In this document: piece by piece, positions 45,974 through 57,797 of the stretch
Position numbering within the stretch: the first letter of the stretch is position 1
Layout: every line of letters begins with the position of its first letter
Source: Scalesia atractyloides
Lineage: Eukaryota; Streptophyta; Magnoliopsida; Asterales; Asteraceae
Assembly: GCA_947069175.1 (NCBI GenBank)
Contig: CAMTDV010000013.1
Span: 59,526,610 to 59,590,609, forward strand
Length of the DNA stretch: 64,000 nt
Reading direction: 5' to 3'
Notes under the pieces: generated by a model
The model's database searches: none
The model's input: the letters and a program-made list of their open reading frames with translations, nothing else
Told to the model about the DNA's origin: nothing
Made by a program: the position numbers and the translations under genes

Positions 45974-47338
45974 GCTGCTGCCGGGTTTCGAACCCGGGTC
46001 AGCCAGGTTTCAGCAAAGTCTTAACTTCCAACCATCCAACCACTGCGCCACTTGTGTTTCTTGTTTATTAATGGAAACAATTAATTCATAACATAAGTCT
46101 CGAATTCAAAACCGACGCGCCTAATTGCAGTCGTCGGAAATCCCGACGATTTCGCCGAGATTGGACGGTTTCTTCAGTTTTAACCGAAGCCTTAACTACT
46201 ACATCGGTTATAACCGACGTCTGAACCCACGACGCAAGTCATAACCGCCGGAAAACTTATTGACCGACGAATCAAGACGGAAAACGGACTAAATACATTG
46301 ATGTTCTGCCCTATAAATACCCCCTCTAACCTCTGTTAGCTTTTTCGCTCACAATCACACTTTTTCCCGACGTAATTCCACTCGCCGGAAAATTTCTACA
46401 ACTCGCCGGAAAACCGAACATTTCACCTCTGTGCCTTACTGAACCCCCAGAGCTCATACCGAAGCCACCCACATTCATCTCAAGCTTGTTGAAGACCCTC
46501 TGCCGCAAGACACACGTCGCCGGAATCATCTGCTGTCATCGGAGCTTCGCCGGCGAAATAGAGGAGCCACTGTTCGGTATATCTTACACTTAATCTCTCG
46601 TTCTTTTTATTAATGTCACACGTAATTAATCACAAGACACTAAAGAACTTGATTAAATCTTCGAACCAGTCGGACTTCCGATTCTGGTTAAGCCTAACGA
46701 AGAAGACGAAGTTTCAGTTGTATATATGTTTAATTAAAATCAAGATATATCCCGGGTTAGACACACAGTCCAGCGGTGGACTGTGTGCAAATAAAACACG
46801 CTTACGTCCCGAGTTCGATTCTTGTCCCACGCACACTCGCCTTAATAAAAATGTTCCTTTTTTTAACCGAACCGGATTCACTGCAGTAGATGTTAAGTTT
46901 AATAAAAACCGGAATAATAACCAAGATAGACACACAGTCCAGTGGTGGACTGTGTGAATGTTTAAACCACATGTCACGAGTTCGAGTCCAGACTACCGCA
47001 CTGGTCCGGACAATTATCAAACTTTTTATTTAAAGCAGAAACGAAATTACTTAGTTTGTATATATATATAATAAAAATCAGATTATTTAACAAGTTAGAC
47101 ACACAGTCCAGCGGTGGACTTTGTGTTAACCTAAACCACAGGTCCCGGGTTCGAGACCTGTGGAGAGCACCGAGCGAGTCATTTAAATTATTTTTGAAAT
47201 AAATGATTTTCGGATTAATTCAATTAGTGTATAAATATAATTAAAAACATAAATATTTCGGGTTAGACACGTAGCTCAGTTGGTAGAGCTGCGTGCACGC
47301 GAACGGGAGGTCTCGGGTTCGAGCCTCACCCGGCGCAC
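45974..47338 (+). other. tRNA-like module array, 5' LTR of E
   Basis: Sense modules start with GACAC at 46760, 46929, 47098 and 47266 (spacing 169, 169, 168). The last, 47266-47338, is the most tRNA-like: box A TAGCTCAGTTGGTAGAG with a 4-bp D stem, and box B GGTTCGAGCC with a T-arm, but an unpaired anticodon region (GCGTGCACGC is self-complementary) and a poor acceptor stem. The antisense module is at 45974-46052 (box B complement at 45982, box A complement at 46040). Confidence 0.82.
46310..46318 (+). promoter_or_regulatory. TATA box of element E 5' LTR
   Basis: CCTATAAATA about 520 bp into the LTR, conserved in the 3' LTR at about 54108-54116. Confidence 0.65.
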
Positions 47339-48259
47339 ACAATGATACAATAAAACCGGTCAACAAAGTCAACGGTCAACTGTCAAAAATCAACAATTTT
47401 TTTATTTCTTTTATTTAATTATTTACATTAAAAATACTTAAAAATAACATTTTTAAGGTTAGAAAATAGCCTTAAACTCACAAAAATATATCCAACAATT
47501 CTACTAAAATTGATTAATAAAATCCGCTTACTTACCGAACCATTATGCCATTATCTAGGTTAGTTTCACTCGTGGTTAAAAACCAACTTCGTGCGCATTC
47601 AACATCATTAACCGAACGCACCCAATGTAAGTGAATCTTACAACTCCCCTTTTTAATTACACGTTTTGGGGTGTGTCATGTGTCATTAAAATAACTCGTT
47701 TATTTAAACTTGTGCCATACCATATTGTGATCTAAACTTAGATTGTATATATTGTTTGTAGTTATGTATTTCATATTGTCAAGTTATATGCAATTCATTC
47801 ATTAGGCCCATCAGTTCCTCGTGGGAGACGAGTTGAGCAACGCGTGCCTCAAAACAAATCCATTATTGTTCGTGTGTGCATTATTTAATATTAAATGATT
47901 GGTGAATAAGTTTACATCTATTTTTACTCATGTGTGGTTGTGCACTTTATTTTATAATCAATTAAATAAACTTGTTCAAATGTTTTTCATAGGATTCACT
48001 CGCCAACTTTTTGTTGATCCAAAAACCATTTTTACAAATGATACAGTGAACAGGATGAAGCAAGGAAAACATAGGAAATGACTTAGAAGAAAACAATGAA
48101 GCCTAGAATGATGTTTAGGACATGATGTAATTATGATTGTATATTTCCCATTAAATTGTATTAATGAATATGAAACGTTATAATAAATGTCATGAGCTTT
48201 GATGATAACCCAATCATGCCTCGATCACCTTTTCCGCTGCGGGTCGGGGTGTGACAGAT

Positions 48260-48273
48260 TGGTATCAGAGCCA
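48260..48273 (+). other. PBS of element E
   Basis: TGGTATCAGAGCCA three bases after the LTR; initiator tRNA-Met type. Confidence 0.92.
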
Positions 48274-49036
48274 TGACTATAGGGATATAGGATAGGTTAT
48301 TAGACCCTTAGAGCCTATACTATAGTTGCCTAAATTTTAATTGTTTAGGTGGTTACATACAAACTTATGATGTTTATTTGTTTCATATTTGTTTATACTT
48401 ACAGTCAAACATACATACTTACATACACATTCATCATACATATTTCAATGTTCATATATTCAAATCATTTTCATACTTTCGTTATTCAAAGATTTTGTCG
48501 CAATTTTCAAATCCCATCAAAGTGAGTTCTGCGACGGGCATGTAGTAACTGGAAGGGTACAAGTACCGGTAGTCGGAACGTCCTGTCTAGGTTGGCATTC
48601 GTATAAATCCAATATAACGGACCAGTTTGCCTACCTGGGGACTAACGATGAGAGTACGAAGGACCTATTAGGCCAAAGCATGCCACACCAAACGTCGTTC
48701 GAACTAACCCCACTTTGATGTGTCACCGTGTCCACACCTGGACACATTCCGAATATCATACGTTATATACATATTTCTCGATTTTCTCCGGGTTTTAGTG
48801 TACGTAACCAGGCTAACACATGCGAACCATATGAAAAACCCGGTATTCATGGGGCCCACATGATTACGAAGGTGAAGTATGGCGGCATGCAAGGCCCAAT
48901 TACGAGCAAAGCCCAAGACATCCTATGGATGTAGTAGATTTATTTTTCTATATTTATTTTATGAATGTTCATTCCTAAATACGACCCATGATCCCAAAAA
49001 CATCCAACTCATACTCTTGATATGTATTCCTTGTAG
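48274..49036 (+). other. leader of element E with conserved ORF
   Basis: Frame 48389-48718 includes FCDGHVVTGRVQVPVVGTS and ITDQFAYLGTNDESTKDLLG, nearly the same protein as the leader frame of the array elements, although the flanking leader sequence is more diverged. Function unknown. Confidence 0.5.
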
Positions 49037-50423
49037 ATGTCTTCTAGCCTCGCCCGTAGGAAGATGAGAGCAGGAAAAGCCCGCGAGCGCATGGCTGCCC
49101 TAATCGCTCAACAAATGGCTACCGTAATACCCAACATTGTAATTCAAGTCCAACAAGCCCTTACCGCTAATCCTGTCAACCAAGAAGATCAAAACGTTAT
49201 CAACCCTCCCCCAAATACCACTAAATGCACCTACAAGCATTTCAAATCATGCGACCCTCCAAAATACGAAGGGACTGAAGGTGTCACCGCTCTCCTCCAT
49301 TGGTTTGAAGAAATGGAGAACACTTTTCTAAATTGCGATTGCCCCGATGATCGCAAAGTGCGATATGCTACCGGTCGTTTATATGGAATAGCACTTACTT
49401 GGTGGAATACAGAGAAGGCCAAACGAGGCGTTGACGATGCTATGACTTTGACTTGGGAATAGTTGAAGAAAATCATGACAAGACGGTTTTGCCCAAGGAG
49501 CGAAATCAAGAAATTAGAAGATGAGTTCTTTTCGTTGAAGCAAAAGGAAGGCGACCACACCACATACAACAAAAGATTCCTCGAGTTAAATCAAATGGTT
49601 CCCAACTTGTTCACTCCCCTCTACCGTTTGATCGAGCACTACATTCGAGGTCTTCCGTAAAAAATTCAAGACTCTGTAATAAGTACCACGCCTGCAACTT
49701 TGGAAGCAGCAATGGAGTTAGCTACAGAGCTCACCGAAAACCGAATCCGGAACAAAGACTTTAAGGAGGAGAAGAAGAAGGATAAGGCATCGACTGAAAC
49801 TTCAAACTCCACCCAAACCGAATCCCCTTCTCAACCCACTTTTAAGAGAAAACGAGATGGGCAACTTTTCGCTGTCACACAACGTAATCAACCAATTTCA
49901 CAAGCCATACCCATCCAAGCTATCCCAATCACTCAAGTAGCACCCAACTCAACTTACCCAAATAAGAAACCATACCTTGGACCTCACCCTCGATGTAACA
50001 CCTGTTTTTTATCACCATCCCCATACCTTACCTTGTCGACTATGTGCAAATTGTGGACGCTATGGTCATTTGAGCAAGGTTTGCCGCACCCCTCAAAACC
50101 AAATCTCTCCTCCTACTCAAAACATGATCCAAACCTATCAACAACCCCAATACCCCATGTTCCCATATGTTCGAGCTTGTTTCAATTGTGGCGACCCTAC
50201 CCACTATAGAAACACGTGCCCTCGATTGGTTAACATCATAAACGCTCAAGCTCAATCAAACCCAGTTAACCAAGTAAATCAAGAAAACCCAATCACTAGG
50301 CCACCAGCAAGAGGAAGAGTTTTCAACATCAACGTCAACCCTGTTGAAGATAATGACGGCCCAAACGAAACCACCCAACTAGTCCCCTTCATCGAAAATC
50401 AAGATTCAACTCCAATCGTTTAG
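49037..50423 (+). pseudogene. gag of element E
   Basis: ATG at 49037 follows a pyrimidine-rich TTCCTTGTAG and starts MSSSLARRKMRAGKARERMA, about 27 residues longer at the N-terminus than the array copies. The Gag core is the same (FLNCDCPDDRKVRYATG, LTWWNTEKAK). TAG at 49460-49462 and TAA at 49658-49660 interrupt it. Near 50003-50010 the meaningful frame moves to +1, where CANCGRYGHLSKVC and CFNCGDPTHYRNTC zinc knuckles and a DSTPIV end match the array elements. RNA-binding particle protein; not functional here because of the two stops. Confidence 0.88.
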
Positions 50424-53400
50424 TTTTATGTTTTTCTTTATGTTATCTCAAGCTTTGGTTGATTGTGTTTGTTCATGTTTTAGAATCACATAGAACCAAT
50501 CATAACTTAAGGATAAAGCCAATGAAAATTTGACAAGAATATGGTGGATACGCCGCTGGTACTTCCTATATATATGTATTCTTGCCAAAGGATCAGAGGC
50601 ATTATCTGGCGGTTATGAGAAGTTCCATGTGGAATTTAGCATTGTCTTGATTGAAGTTTGTTTTGTACTTACTGATTTAGCATTTATGGCATTTTATCAT
50701 TTAAAGAAATTGGATTGTATTCCATTTCTATATAGACTAACCCCTCCATCACAACAAACGAGAGAGGTATTGTCATCATTCCAACATGTATACTATCAGA
50801 ATTTAGACTCAAGTTTTGGTTGTTGTGTTTGTTTTAGAGTCACATAGAACTAATCATAACTTGCGGATAAAGTCAATGAAAATTTGACAAGAATATGGTG
50901 GATACGCCGCTGGTACTTCCTATATATAAGTATTCTTGTCAAAGGAGCGGAGGCATTATCAGGCGGTTATGAGAGGTTCCATGTAGGATTTAGTATGTTT
51001 TGGTCGAAGTTTGTTCATCATACATTACAGCGTATTTCAATTTCATCATTTAAAGAAGTTGAGCTATGTCTCACTTCCACAATGACTAACCTCTCCATCA
51101 CAACAAACGAGAGAGGTATTGTCATCATTCAAACATGGATACTATCAGAATTTAGACTCAAGTTTTGGTTGTTGTGTTTGTTTTAGAGTCACATAGAACT
51201 AATCATAACTTGCGGTTAAAGTCAATGAAAATTTGACAAGAATATGGTGGATACGCCGCTGGTACTTCCTATATATATGTATTCTTGCCAAAGGATCAGA
51301 GGCATTATCTGGCGGTTATGAGAAGTTCCATGTGGAATTTAGCATTGTCTTGATTGAAGTTTGTTTTGTACTTACTGATTTAGCATTTATGGCATTTTAT
51401 CATTTAAAGAAATTGGATTGTATTCCATTTCTATATAGACTAACCCCTCCATCACAACAAACGAGAGAGGTATTGTCATCATTCCAACATGTATACTATC
51501 AGAATTTAGACTCAAGTTTTGGTTGTTGTGTTTGTTTTAGAGTCACATAGAACTAATCATAACTTGCGGATAAAGTCAATGAAAATTTGACAAGAATATG
51601 GTGGATACGCCGCTGGTACTTCCTATATATAAGTATTCTTGTCAAAGGAGCGGAGGCATTATCAGGCGGTTATGAGAGGTTCCATGTAGGATTTAGTATG
51701 TTTTGGTCGAAGTTTGTTCATCATACATTACAGCGTATTTCAATTTCATCATTTAAAGAAGTTGAGCTATGTCTCACTTCCACAATGACTAACCTCTCCA
51801 TCACAACAAACGAGAGAGGTATTGTCATCATTCAAACATGGATACTATCAGAATTTAGACTCAAGTTTTGGTTGTTGTGTTTGTTTTAGAGTCACATAGA
51901 ACTAATCATAACTTGCGGTTAAAGTCAATGAAAATTTGACAAGAATATGGTGGATACACCGCTGGTACTTCCTATATATAAGTATTCTTGTCAAAGGATC
52001 GGAGGCATTATCAGGCGGTTATGAGAGGTTCCATGTAGGATATAGTATGTTTTGGTCGAAGTTTGTTCATCATACATTACAGCGTATTTCAATTTCATCA
52101 TTTAAAGAAGTTGAGCTATGTCTCACTTCCACAATGACTAACCTCTCCATCACAACAAACGAGAGAGGTATTGTCATCATTCAAACATGGATACTATCAG
52201 AATTAAGACTCAAGTTTTGGTTGTTGTGTTTGTTTGTAGAGTCACATAGAACTAATCATAATTTGCGGATAAAGTCAATGAAAATTTGACAAGAATATGG
52301 TGGATACGCCGCTGGTACTTCCTATATATAAGTATTCTTGCTAAAGGATCAGAGGCATTATCAGGCGGTTATGAGAAGTTCCATGTAGGATTTAGTATTG
52401 TTTTGGTTGAAGTTTGTGTTATACTCCCTGATTTAGCATTCATATCATCTCATTATTTAAAGAAATTGGATTGTGTTCCATTTTCTACATAGACTAACCT
52501 CTCCATCATAACAAACGAGAGAGGTACTGTCATCATTCAAACATGTATACTATCAGAATTTAGACTCAAGCTGTGGTTGTTGTGTTGTTTATGTTTTAGA
52601 GTCACATAGGACTAATCATAATTTACTGATAAAACCAATGAAAATTTGACGAGAATATGGTGGATACGCCGCCGGTACTTCCTATATATAAGTATTCTCG
52701 CCAAAGGATCAGGGGCATTATCAGGCGGTTATGAGAAGTTCCATGTAGGATTTAGTATTGTCTTGGTTGAAATTCGTGTTACATTCATATCATCTCGCCA
52801 TTTAAATAAATTGGATTGTGTTCTATTTCTACATAAACTAACCTCTCCATCATAACAAACGAGAGAGGAACTGTCACCATTCAAACATGTATGCTCAAAT
52901 ATTGGTTGTTGTGTTTATTTATGTTCTAGAGTTACATCATAGAACCAATCATAGCTTACTGATAAAACCAATGAAAATTTGACAAGAATATGGTGGATAC
53001 GCCGCAGGTACTTCCTATATATAAGTATTCTTGTCAAAGGATCAGAGGCATTGTCAGGCGGTTATGAGAAGTTCTATGTAGGATTTAGTAATTTATTGGT
53101 ACATTGGTTGTGGCGTTTATTTATGTTCTAGAGTCACATCATAGAACCAACATAACTTACTGATAAAACCAATGAAAATTTGACAAGAATATGGTGGATA
53201 CGCCGCTGGTACTTCCTATATATAAGTATTCTTGTCAAAGGATCAGAGGCATTGTTAGACGGTTATGAGAAGTTCCATGTAGGTTGTAGTATTAGAAGTT
53301 TTGCTTTAGGATATAACCATATCTTCCCAAACATATCAAAACTCTTACGCATGATATCATATTTAGTGAATCAACTCTGCTTATCAATATTTTTACCGTA

Positions 53401-53570
53401 GGCAACAAAAAGCGATTCCTATAGCAGGGTACTTAACCCTTACAAGGAACGTTACCGCCTCAAACAAAAAATTTAAACCCTTACTCTTTTTCTAAGCATG
53501 TAACTGTCAAACTAAACACCATCCTTTTTAGACAAATATGTCACTACTTAAATTTCGGGACGAAATTTCT
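50424..53570 (+). repeat. nine-unit hairpin tandem array downstream of gag
   Basis: Units of about 350 bp shrinking to about 200 bp begin near 50527, 50880, 51229, 51583, 51932, 52282, 52642, 52978 and 53176. Each has a TTGACAAGAATA arm, about 35 nt with GGATACGCCGCTGGTACTTCC-like sequence, and a TATTCTTGTCAA arm, then GGCATTATCAGGCGGTTATG. Most units also have a CCTCTC...GAGAGG pair. A 703-bp dimer (units 1-2) is duplicated as units 3-4. The ORFs starting MTRIWWIRRWYF in each unit follow the repeat and are not credible genes. Confidence 0.92.
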
Positions 53571-53586
53571 AAAAAGCAGGGGATAC
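53571..53586 (+). other. PPT of element E
   Basis: AAAAAGCAGGGGATAC directly before the TG of the 3' LTR, with AAATTTCGGGACGAAATTT just upstream. Confidence 0.9.
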
Positions 53587-56052
53587 TGTAACATCCGTAA
53601 AAAACCGGATTTACCAAACCCGCTCCGTTTATTAACCGAACAATCAGTTAAAAATTTCGTTGCGTATTTAATGCCCAAATTAATTTTAAACGATACATAA
53701 TTAATAAGTATATTGGAATATATAATTTATATTTGAAAAAGTATTTAAAATAAGGAAATAAAAATAAAAGGCTGCTGCCGGGTTTCGAACCCGGGTCAGC
53801 CAGGTTTCAGCAAAGCCTTAACTTCCAACCATCCAACCACTGCGCCACTTGTGTTTCTTGTTCATTAATGGAAACAATTAATTCATAACATAAGTCTCGA
53901 ATTCAAAACCGACGCGCCTAATCGCAGTCGTCGGAAATCCCGACGATTTCGCCGAGATTGGACGGTTTCTTCAGTTTTAACCGAAGCCTTAACTACTACA
54001 TCGGTTATAACCGACGTCTGAACCCGCGACGCAAGTCATAACCGCCGGAAAACTTATTGACCGACGAATCAAGACGGAAAACGGACTAAATACGTCGATG
54101 TTCTGCCCTATAAATACCCCCTCTAACCTCTGTTAGCTTTTTCGCTCAAAATCACACTTTTTCCCGACGTAATTCCACTCGCCGGAAAATTTCTACAACT
54201 CGCCGGAAAACCGAACCTTTCACCTCTGTGCCTTACTGAACCCCCAGAGCTCATACCGAAGCCACCCACATTCATCTCAAGCTTGTTGAAGACCCTCTGC
54301 CGCAAGACACACGTCGCCGGAATCATCTGTGTCATCGGAGCTTCGCCGGCGAAACAGAGGAGCCACTGTTCGGTATATCTTACACTTAATCTCTCGTTCT
54401 TTTTATTAATCTCACACGTAATTAATCACAAGACACTAAAGAACTTGATTAAATCTTCGAACCAGTCGGACTTCCGATTCTGGTTAAGTCTAACGAAGAA
54501 GACGAAGTTTCAGTTGTATATATGTTTAATTAAATCAAGATATATCCCGGGTTAGACACACAGTCCAGCGGTGGACTGTGTGCAAATAAAACACGCTTAC
54601 GTCCCGAGTTCGATTCTTGTCCCACGCACACTCGCCTTAATAAAAATGTTCCTTTTTTTAACCGAACCGGATTCACTGCAGTAGATGTTAAGTTTAATAA
54701 AAACCGGAAATAATAACCAAGATAGACACACAGTCCAGTGGTGGACTGTGTGAATGTTTAAACCACATGTCACGAGTTCGAGTCCAGACTACCGCACCGG
54801 TCTGGACAATTATCAAACTTTTTATTTAAAGCAGAAACGAAATTACTTAGTTTGTATATATATATAATAAAAATCAGATTATTTAACAAGTTAGACACAC
54901 AGTCCAGCGGTGGACTGTGTGTTAACCTAAACCACAGGTCCCGGGTTCGAGACTGTGGAGAGCACCGAGCGAGTCATTTAAATTATTTTTGAAATAAATG
55001 ATTTTCGGATTAATTCAATTAGTGTATAAATATAATTAAAAACAGAAATATTTCGGGTTAGACACGTAGCTCAGTTGGTAGAGCTGCGTGCACGCGAACG
55101 GGAGGTCTCGGGTTCGAGCCTCACCCGGCGCACACAATGATACAATAAAACCGGTCAACAAAGTCAACGGTCAAACAGTCAAAAATCAACAATTTTTTTA
55201 TTTCTTTTATTTAATTATTTACATTAAAAATACTTAAAAATAACATTTTTAAGGTTAGAAAATAGCTTAAACTCACAAAAATATATCCAACAATTCTACT
55301 AAAATTGATTAATAAAATCCGCTTACTTACCGAACCATTATGCCATTATCTAGGTTAGTTTCACTCGTGGTTAAAAACCAACTTCGTGCGCATTCAACAT
55401 CATCAACCGAACGCACCCAATGTGAGTGAATCTTACAACTCCCCTTTTTAATTACACGTTTTGGGGTGTGTCATGTGTCATTAAAATAACTCGTTTATTT
55501 AAACTTGTGCCATACCATATTGTGATCTAAACTTAGATTGTATATATTGTTTGTAGTTATGTATTTCATATTGTCAAGTTATATGCAATTCATTCATTAG
55601 GCCCATCAGTTCCTCGTGGGAGACGAGTTGAGCAACGCGTGCCTCAAAACAAATCCATTATTGTTCGTGTGTGCATTATTTAATATTAAATGATTGGTGA
55701 ATAAGTTTACATCTATTTTTACTCATGTGTGGTTGTGCACTTTATTTTATAATCAATTAAATAAACTTGTTCAAATGTTTTTCATAGGATTCACTCGCCA
55801 ACTTTTTGTTGATCCAAAAACCATTTTTACACATGATACAGGTGAACAGGATGAAGCAAGGAAAACATAGGAAATGCCTTAGAAGAAAACAATGAAGCCT
55901 AGAATGATGTTTAGGACATGATGTAATTATGATTGTATATTTCCCATTAAATTGTATTAATGAATATGAAACGTTATAATAAATGTCATGAGCTTTGATG
56001 ATAACCCAATCATGCCTCGATCACCTTTTCCGCTGCGGGTCGGGGTGTGATA
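53587..56052 (+). repeat. 3' LTR of element E
   Basis: 2466 bp; ends GGTGTGATA where the 5' LTR has GGTGTGACA. Located by the TTAAC duplication at 56053-56057. Confidence 0.92.
53771..55133 (+). other. tRNA-like module array, 3' LTR of E
   Basis: Sense modules at 54555, 54725, 54894 and 55061 (spacing 170, 169, 167); antisense module at about 53771-53850. The third has lost a base in its box B region (GAGACTGTGG against GAGACCTGTGG). Confidence 0.8.
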
Positions 56053-56695
56053 TTAACCTTAATGGACACCTGATCACCTTTGTTAAGTATTTCAAGTTCG
56101 TGTGAAATGTAACGTGATAAGTATAAACAAAAGGTAAATTCCCTTCGGTGAAACCCTAATCTGGTTTGTGAATGACGGCTTCCAGTTGGTCTGTGAATGG
56201 CGACTTTTGATGCCAAATTTGTAAGCAACTCAAGATGCTAACTTTATGCATCCAAATGCCTCGATATGCAAGTCCAGCATGTTTCCATGCATACTATAAG
56301 TATAATCACGAGCTTTATATTTAAATTTTACCTCAAAACTAAGTTTGAACTGAACTCGAACTATGAGCTCTAAAATTTCCTTTGTTCAACCCAAAACCCA
56401 CCAGGATGCTACTTAAAATTAAAACAATCAAACTATTCGTACTTCCCCTTGCGAATCGTGATAAATGGTGGTGTTTGAGCTAGAAAGTGATGCTCTTTCT
56501 CCAAATCTTTCTCTTTCTAAAGAAGGATGAGAATAAAAAGGAATGATGAAGTCTGTAGAGCTAAGTAAAATTAGCGTAATGCCTTTCATGGGACTTTTAC
56601 AAACACTTACCCATAATGGACCATTTAAATTCATGACTAAATAAAAAGAAAAACTAAAATCTTTTTATTAATAAAAATTGGAGTGTTACACTACA

Positions 56696-57410
56696 TAAAT
56701 ATAACAAATATACATTATTTCTTAAATAAATGTTTGATTATGCAAACATTAAATTAATAGATTATTGTTTGCACTCTCCATTGGTATATATTTCTTCCGC
56801 CTATAGCACATGTATACAGTTAGTTTTCGCCTCATCCTTACCTGAATATTTCTCTCTCATATACGTCTGTGTTTCGGTTACTTGTATATACTAATAAAAC
56901 GATCTCAAAAAACGTTAAATCAAGTAAACCAATTAAAACAAAACACGACCAATACTTTTGTTAAAAAAACTAAAACGATAGAAAGACTATAATTTTTAAA
57001 CTGAAGGCAAAATTTTAATTTTTCAAGACAAATGAACGTGTGCTAGGCAACCACCTGACACGAATAACAACTACACTTAGTCAACAATTAAAGCAAAACA
57101 CCATCATAGTTTTGTTAAAAAAACTAAAATCGTACATATGACTGTAATTTTACACTACGGCAAAATCGTAATTTGATAGGAAAAAAAACAAAACAATGGC
57201 AAAACTGTAAATTTGAACGGAGGACAAAATCGTAATTTGGCTAAGATTAAAAAAATAAAACCAACGACAAAACTATAAATTTAAACAGGATAAAATCGTA
57301 ATTCGTCTAGACCAATGGCGCCTGACACTATTGCTCCTCATTTTAATTTTTAACTGTAGTAATGGGTAATAGGTAAGGGTCTACATATTCACATACCCAT
57401 GTATCTATTT
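56696..57410. other. AT-rich DNA, no gene recognised
   Basis: From about 56930 to 57310 a loose repeat of AAAATCGTAATTTG and AAAACTGTAAATTTGAAC motifs occurs, probably part of a transposon flank. Confidence 0.5.
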
Positions 57411-57790
57411 AGACACCTTCGAGACGGGTCGTCTAGACCTAGAAGGGGCGTCTAGGTTTCCTTTCCTCCGACCACATTTCTGCCCTCGTACAACGTCAAA
57501 TCAGTCACATCAGACGGGGCGTCTAGCCCTAGACGGACTTCGAAGACGACCCGTCTTGAAGGTATCTTGACTTTGGTGGTCTGCATGCATGTCAGTAGAG
57601 TAGTAAAGTGATACGCCCCGTCTATTTAACAAAGAAATATACGCCCCGTCTAGGCCTAGACGGCGTATATTTCTTTGTTAAATAGAACCATGCAGAGCAT
57701 TTGATGTCGCAGAAAATTTTCAATTCGTCGTCCGAATTCTCTCCGTCTTCTTCTTTGGATTATATTACTTCATCTGATATCATTCAAAGG
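57411..57790. other. palindrome-rich flank of the MULE
   Basis: Dense GACGGG, CGTCTAG and CCTAGACG motifs in both orientations, including the near-perfect palindrome at 57622-57685. Confidence 0.7.
57622..57685. repeat. 64-nt near-perfect palindrome
   Basis: Two 24-nt arms (57622-57645 and 57662-57685, the second starting GGCGTATATTTC) flank a 2-nt bulge (CC) and the self-complementary core GTCTAGGCCTAGAC at 57648-57661. It can form a 31-bp hairpin with one bulge. Confidence 0.93.
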
Positions 57791-57797
57791 AGGTGAA

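Larger units (their letters stand above)
45790..48256 (+). repeat. 5' LTR of element E
   Basis: 2467 bp, TGTAACATCCG to GGTGTGACA. TATA box at about 46310-46318 (CCTATAAATA). Antisense tRNA-like module upstream of the TATA box, four sense modules downstream. Confidence 0.95.
45790..56052 (+). mobile_element. complete gag-only gypsy element E, TSD TTAAC
   Basis: Two LTRs (45790-48256 and 53587-56052), PBS, leader, gag, a nine-unit hairpin repeat array and PPT; 10.3 kb, flanked by TTAAC at 45785-45789 and 56053-56057. Same architecture as the array at 19.9-36.0 kb in the opposite orientation, but clearly diverged (LTR about 170 bp shorter). No pol domains. The last two LTR bases are TA instead of CA at 56051-56052, placed by the TSD. 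By eye its LTRs differ from each other more than those of the array, so it is probably the older insertion. Confidence 0.93.
45227..56690. mobile_element. solo LTR (about 1.2 kb, TSD CTACA) interrupted by a nested element
   Basis: TGAAACGCCCCAAGACC starts at 45227 after CTACA (45222-45226); GAGTGTTACA ends at 56690 before CTACA (56691-56695). Removing the nested element (45790-56052) and one TSD copy leaves about 1.2 kb with TG...CA ends and no internal region, so a solo LTR or a terminal-repeat-only remnant. Orientation from the TG...CA borders alone is ambiguous. Confidence 0.8.

Noticed and set aside
48500..48720. Possible rRNA fragment in the element leader
   Set aside because: I could not match it to conserved rRNA motifs; conservation is limited to the two related elements.
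50003..50010. T-run at the gag frame change as a classic -1 slippery site (U UUU UUA)
   Set aside because: The zinc-knuckle frame is +1 relative to the Gag core, not -1, so the heptamer does not give the needed shift.
50530..53401. Repeated ORFs starting MTRIWWIRRWYF as a small-protein family
   Set aside because: They coincide with the tandem hairpin unit, end at different points and vary without regard to codons; the nucleotide structure explains them better.
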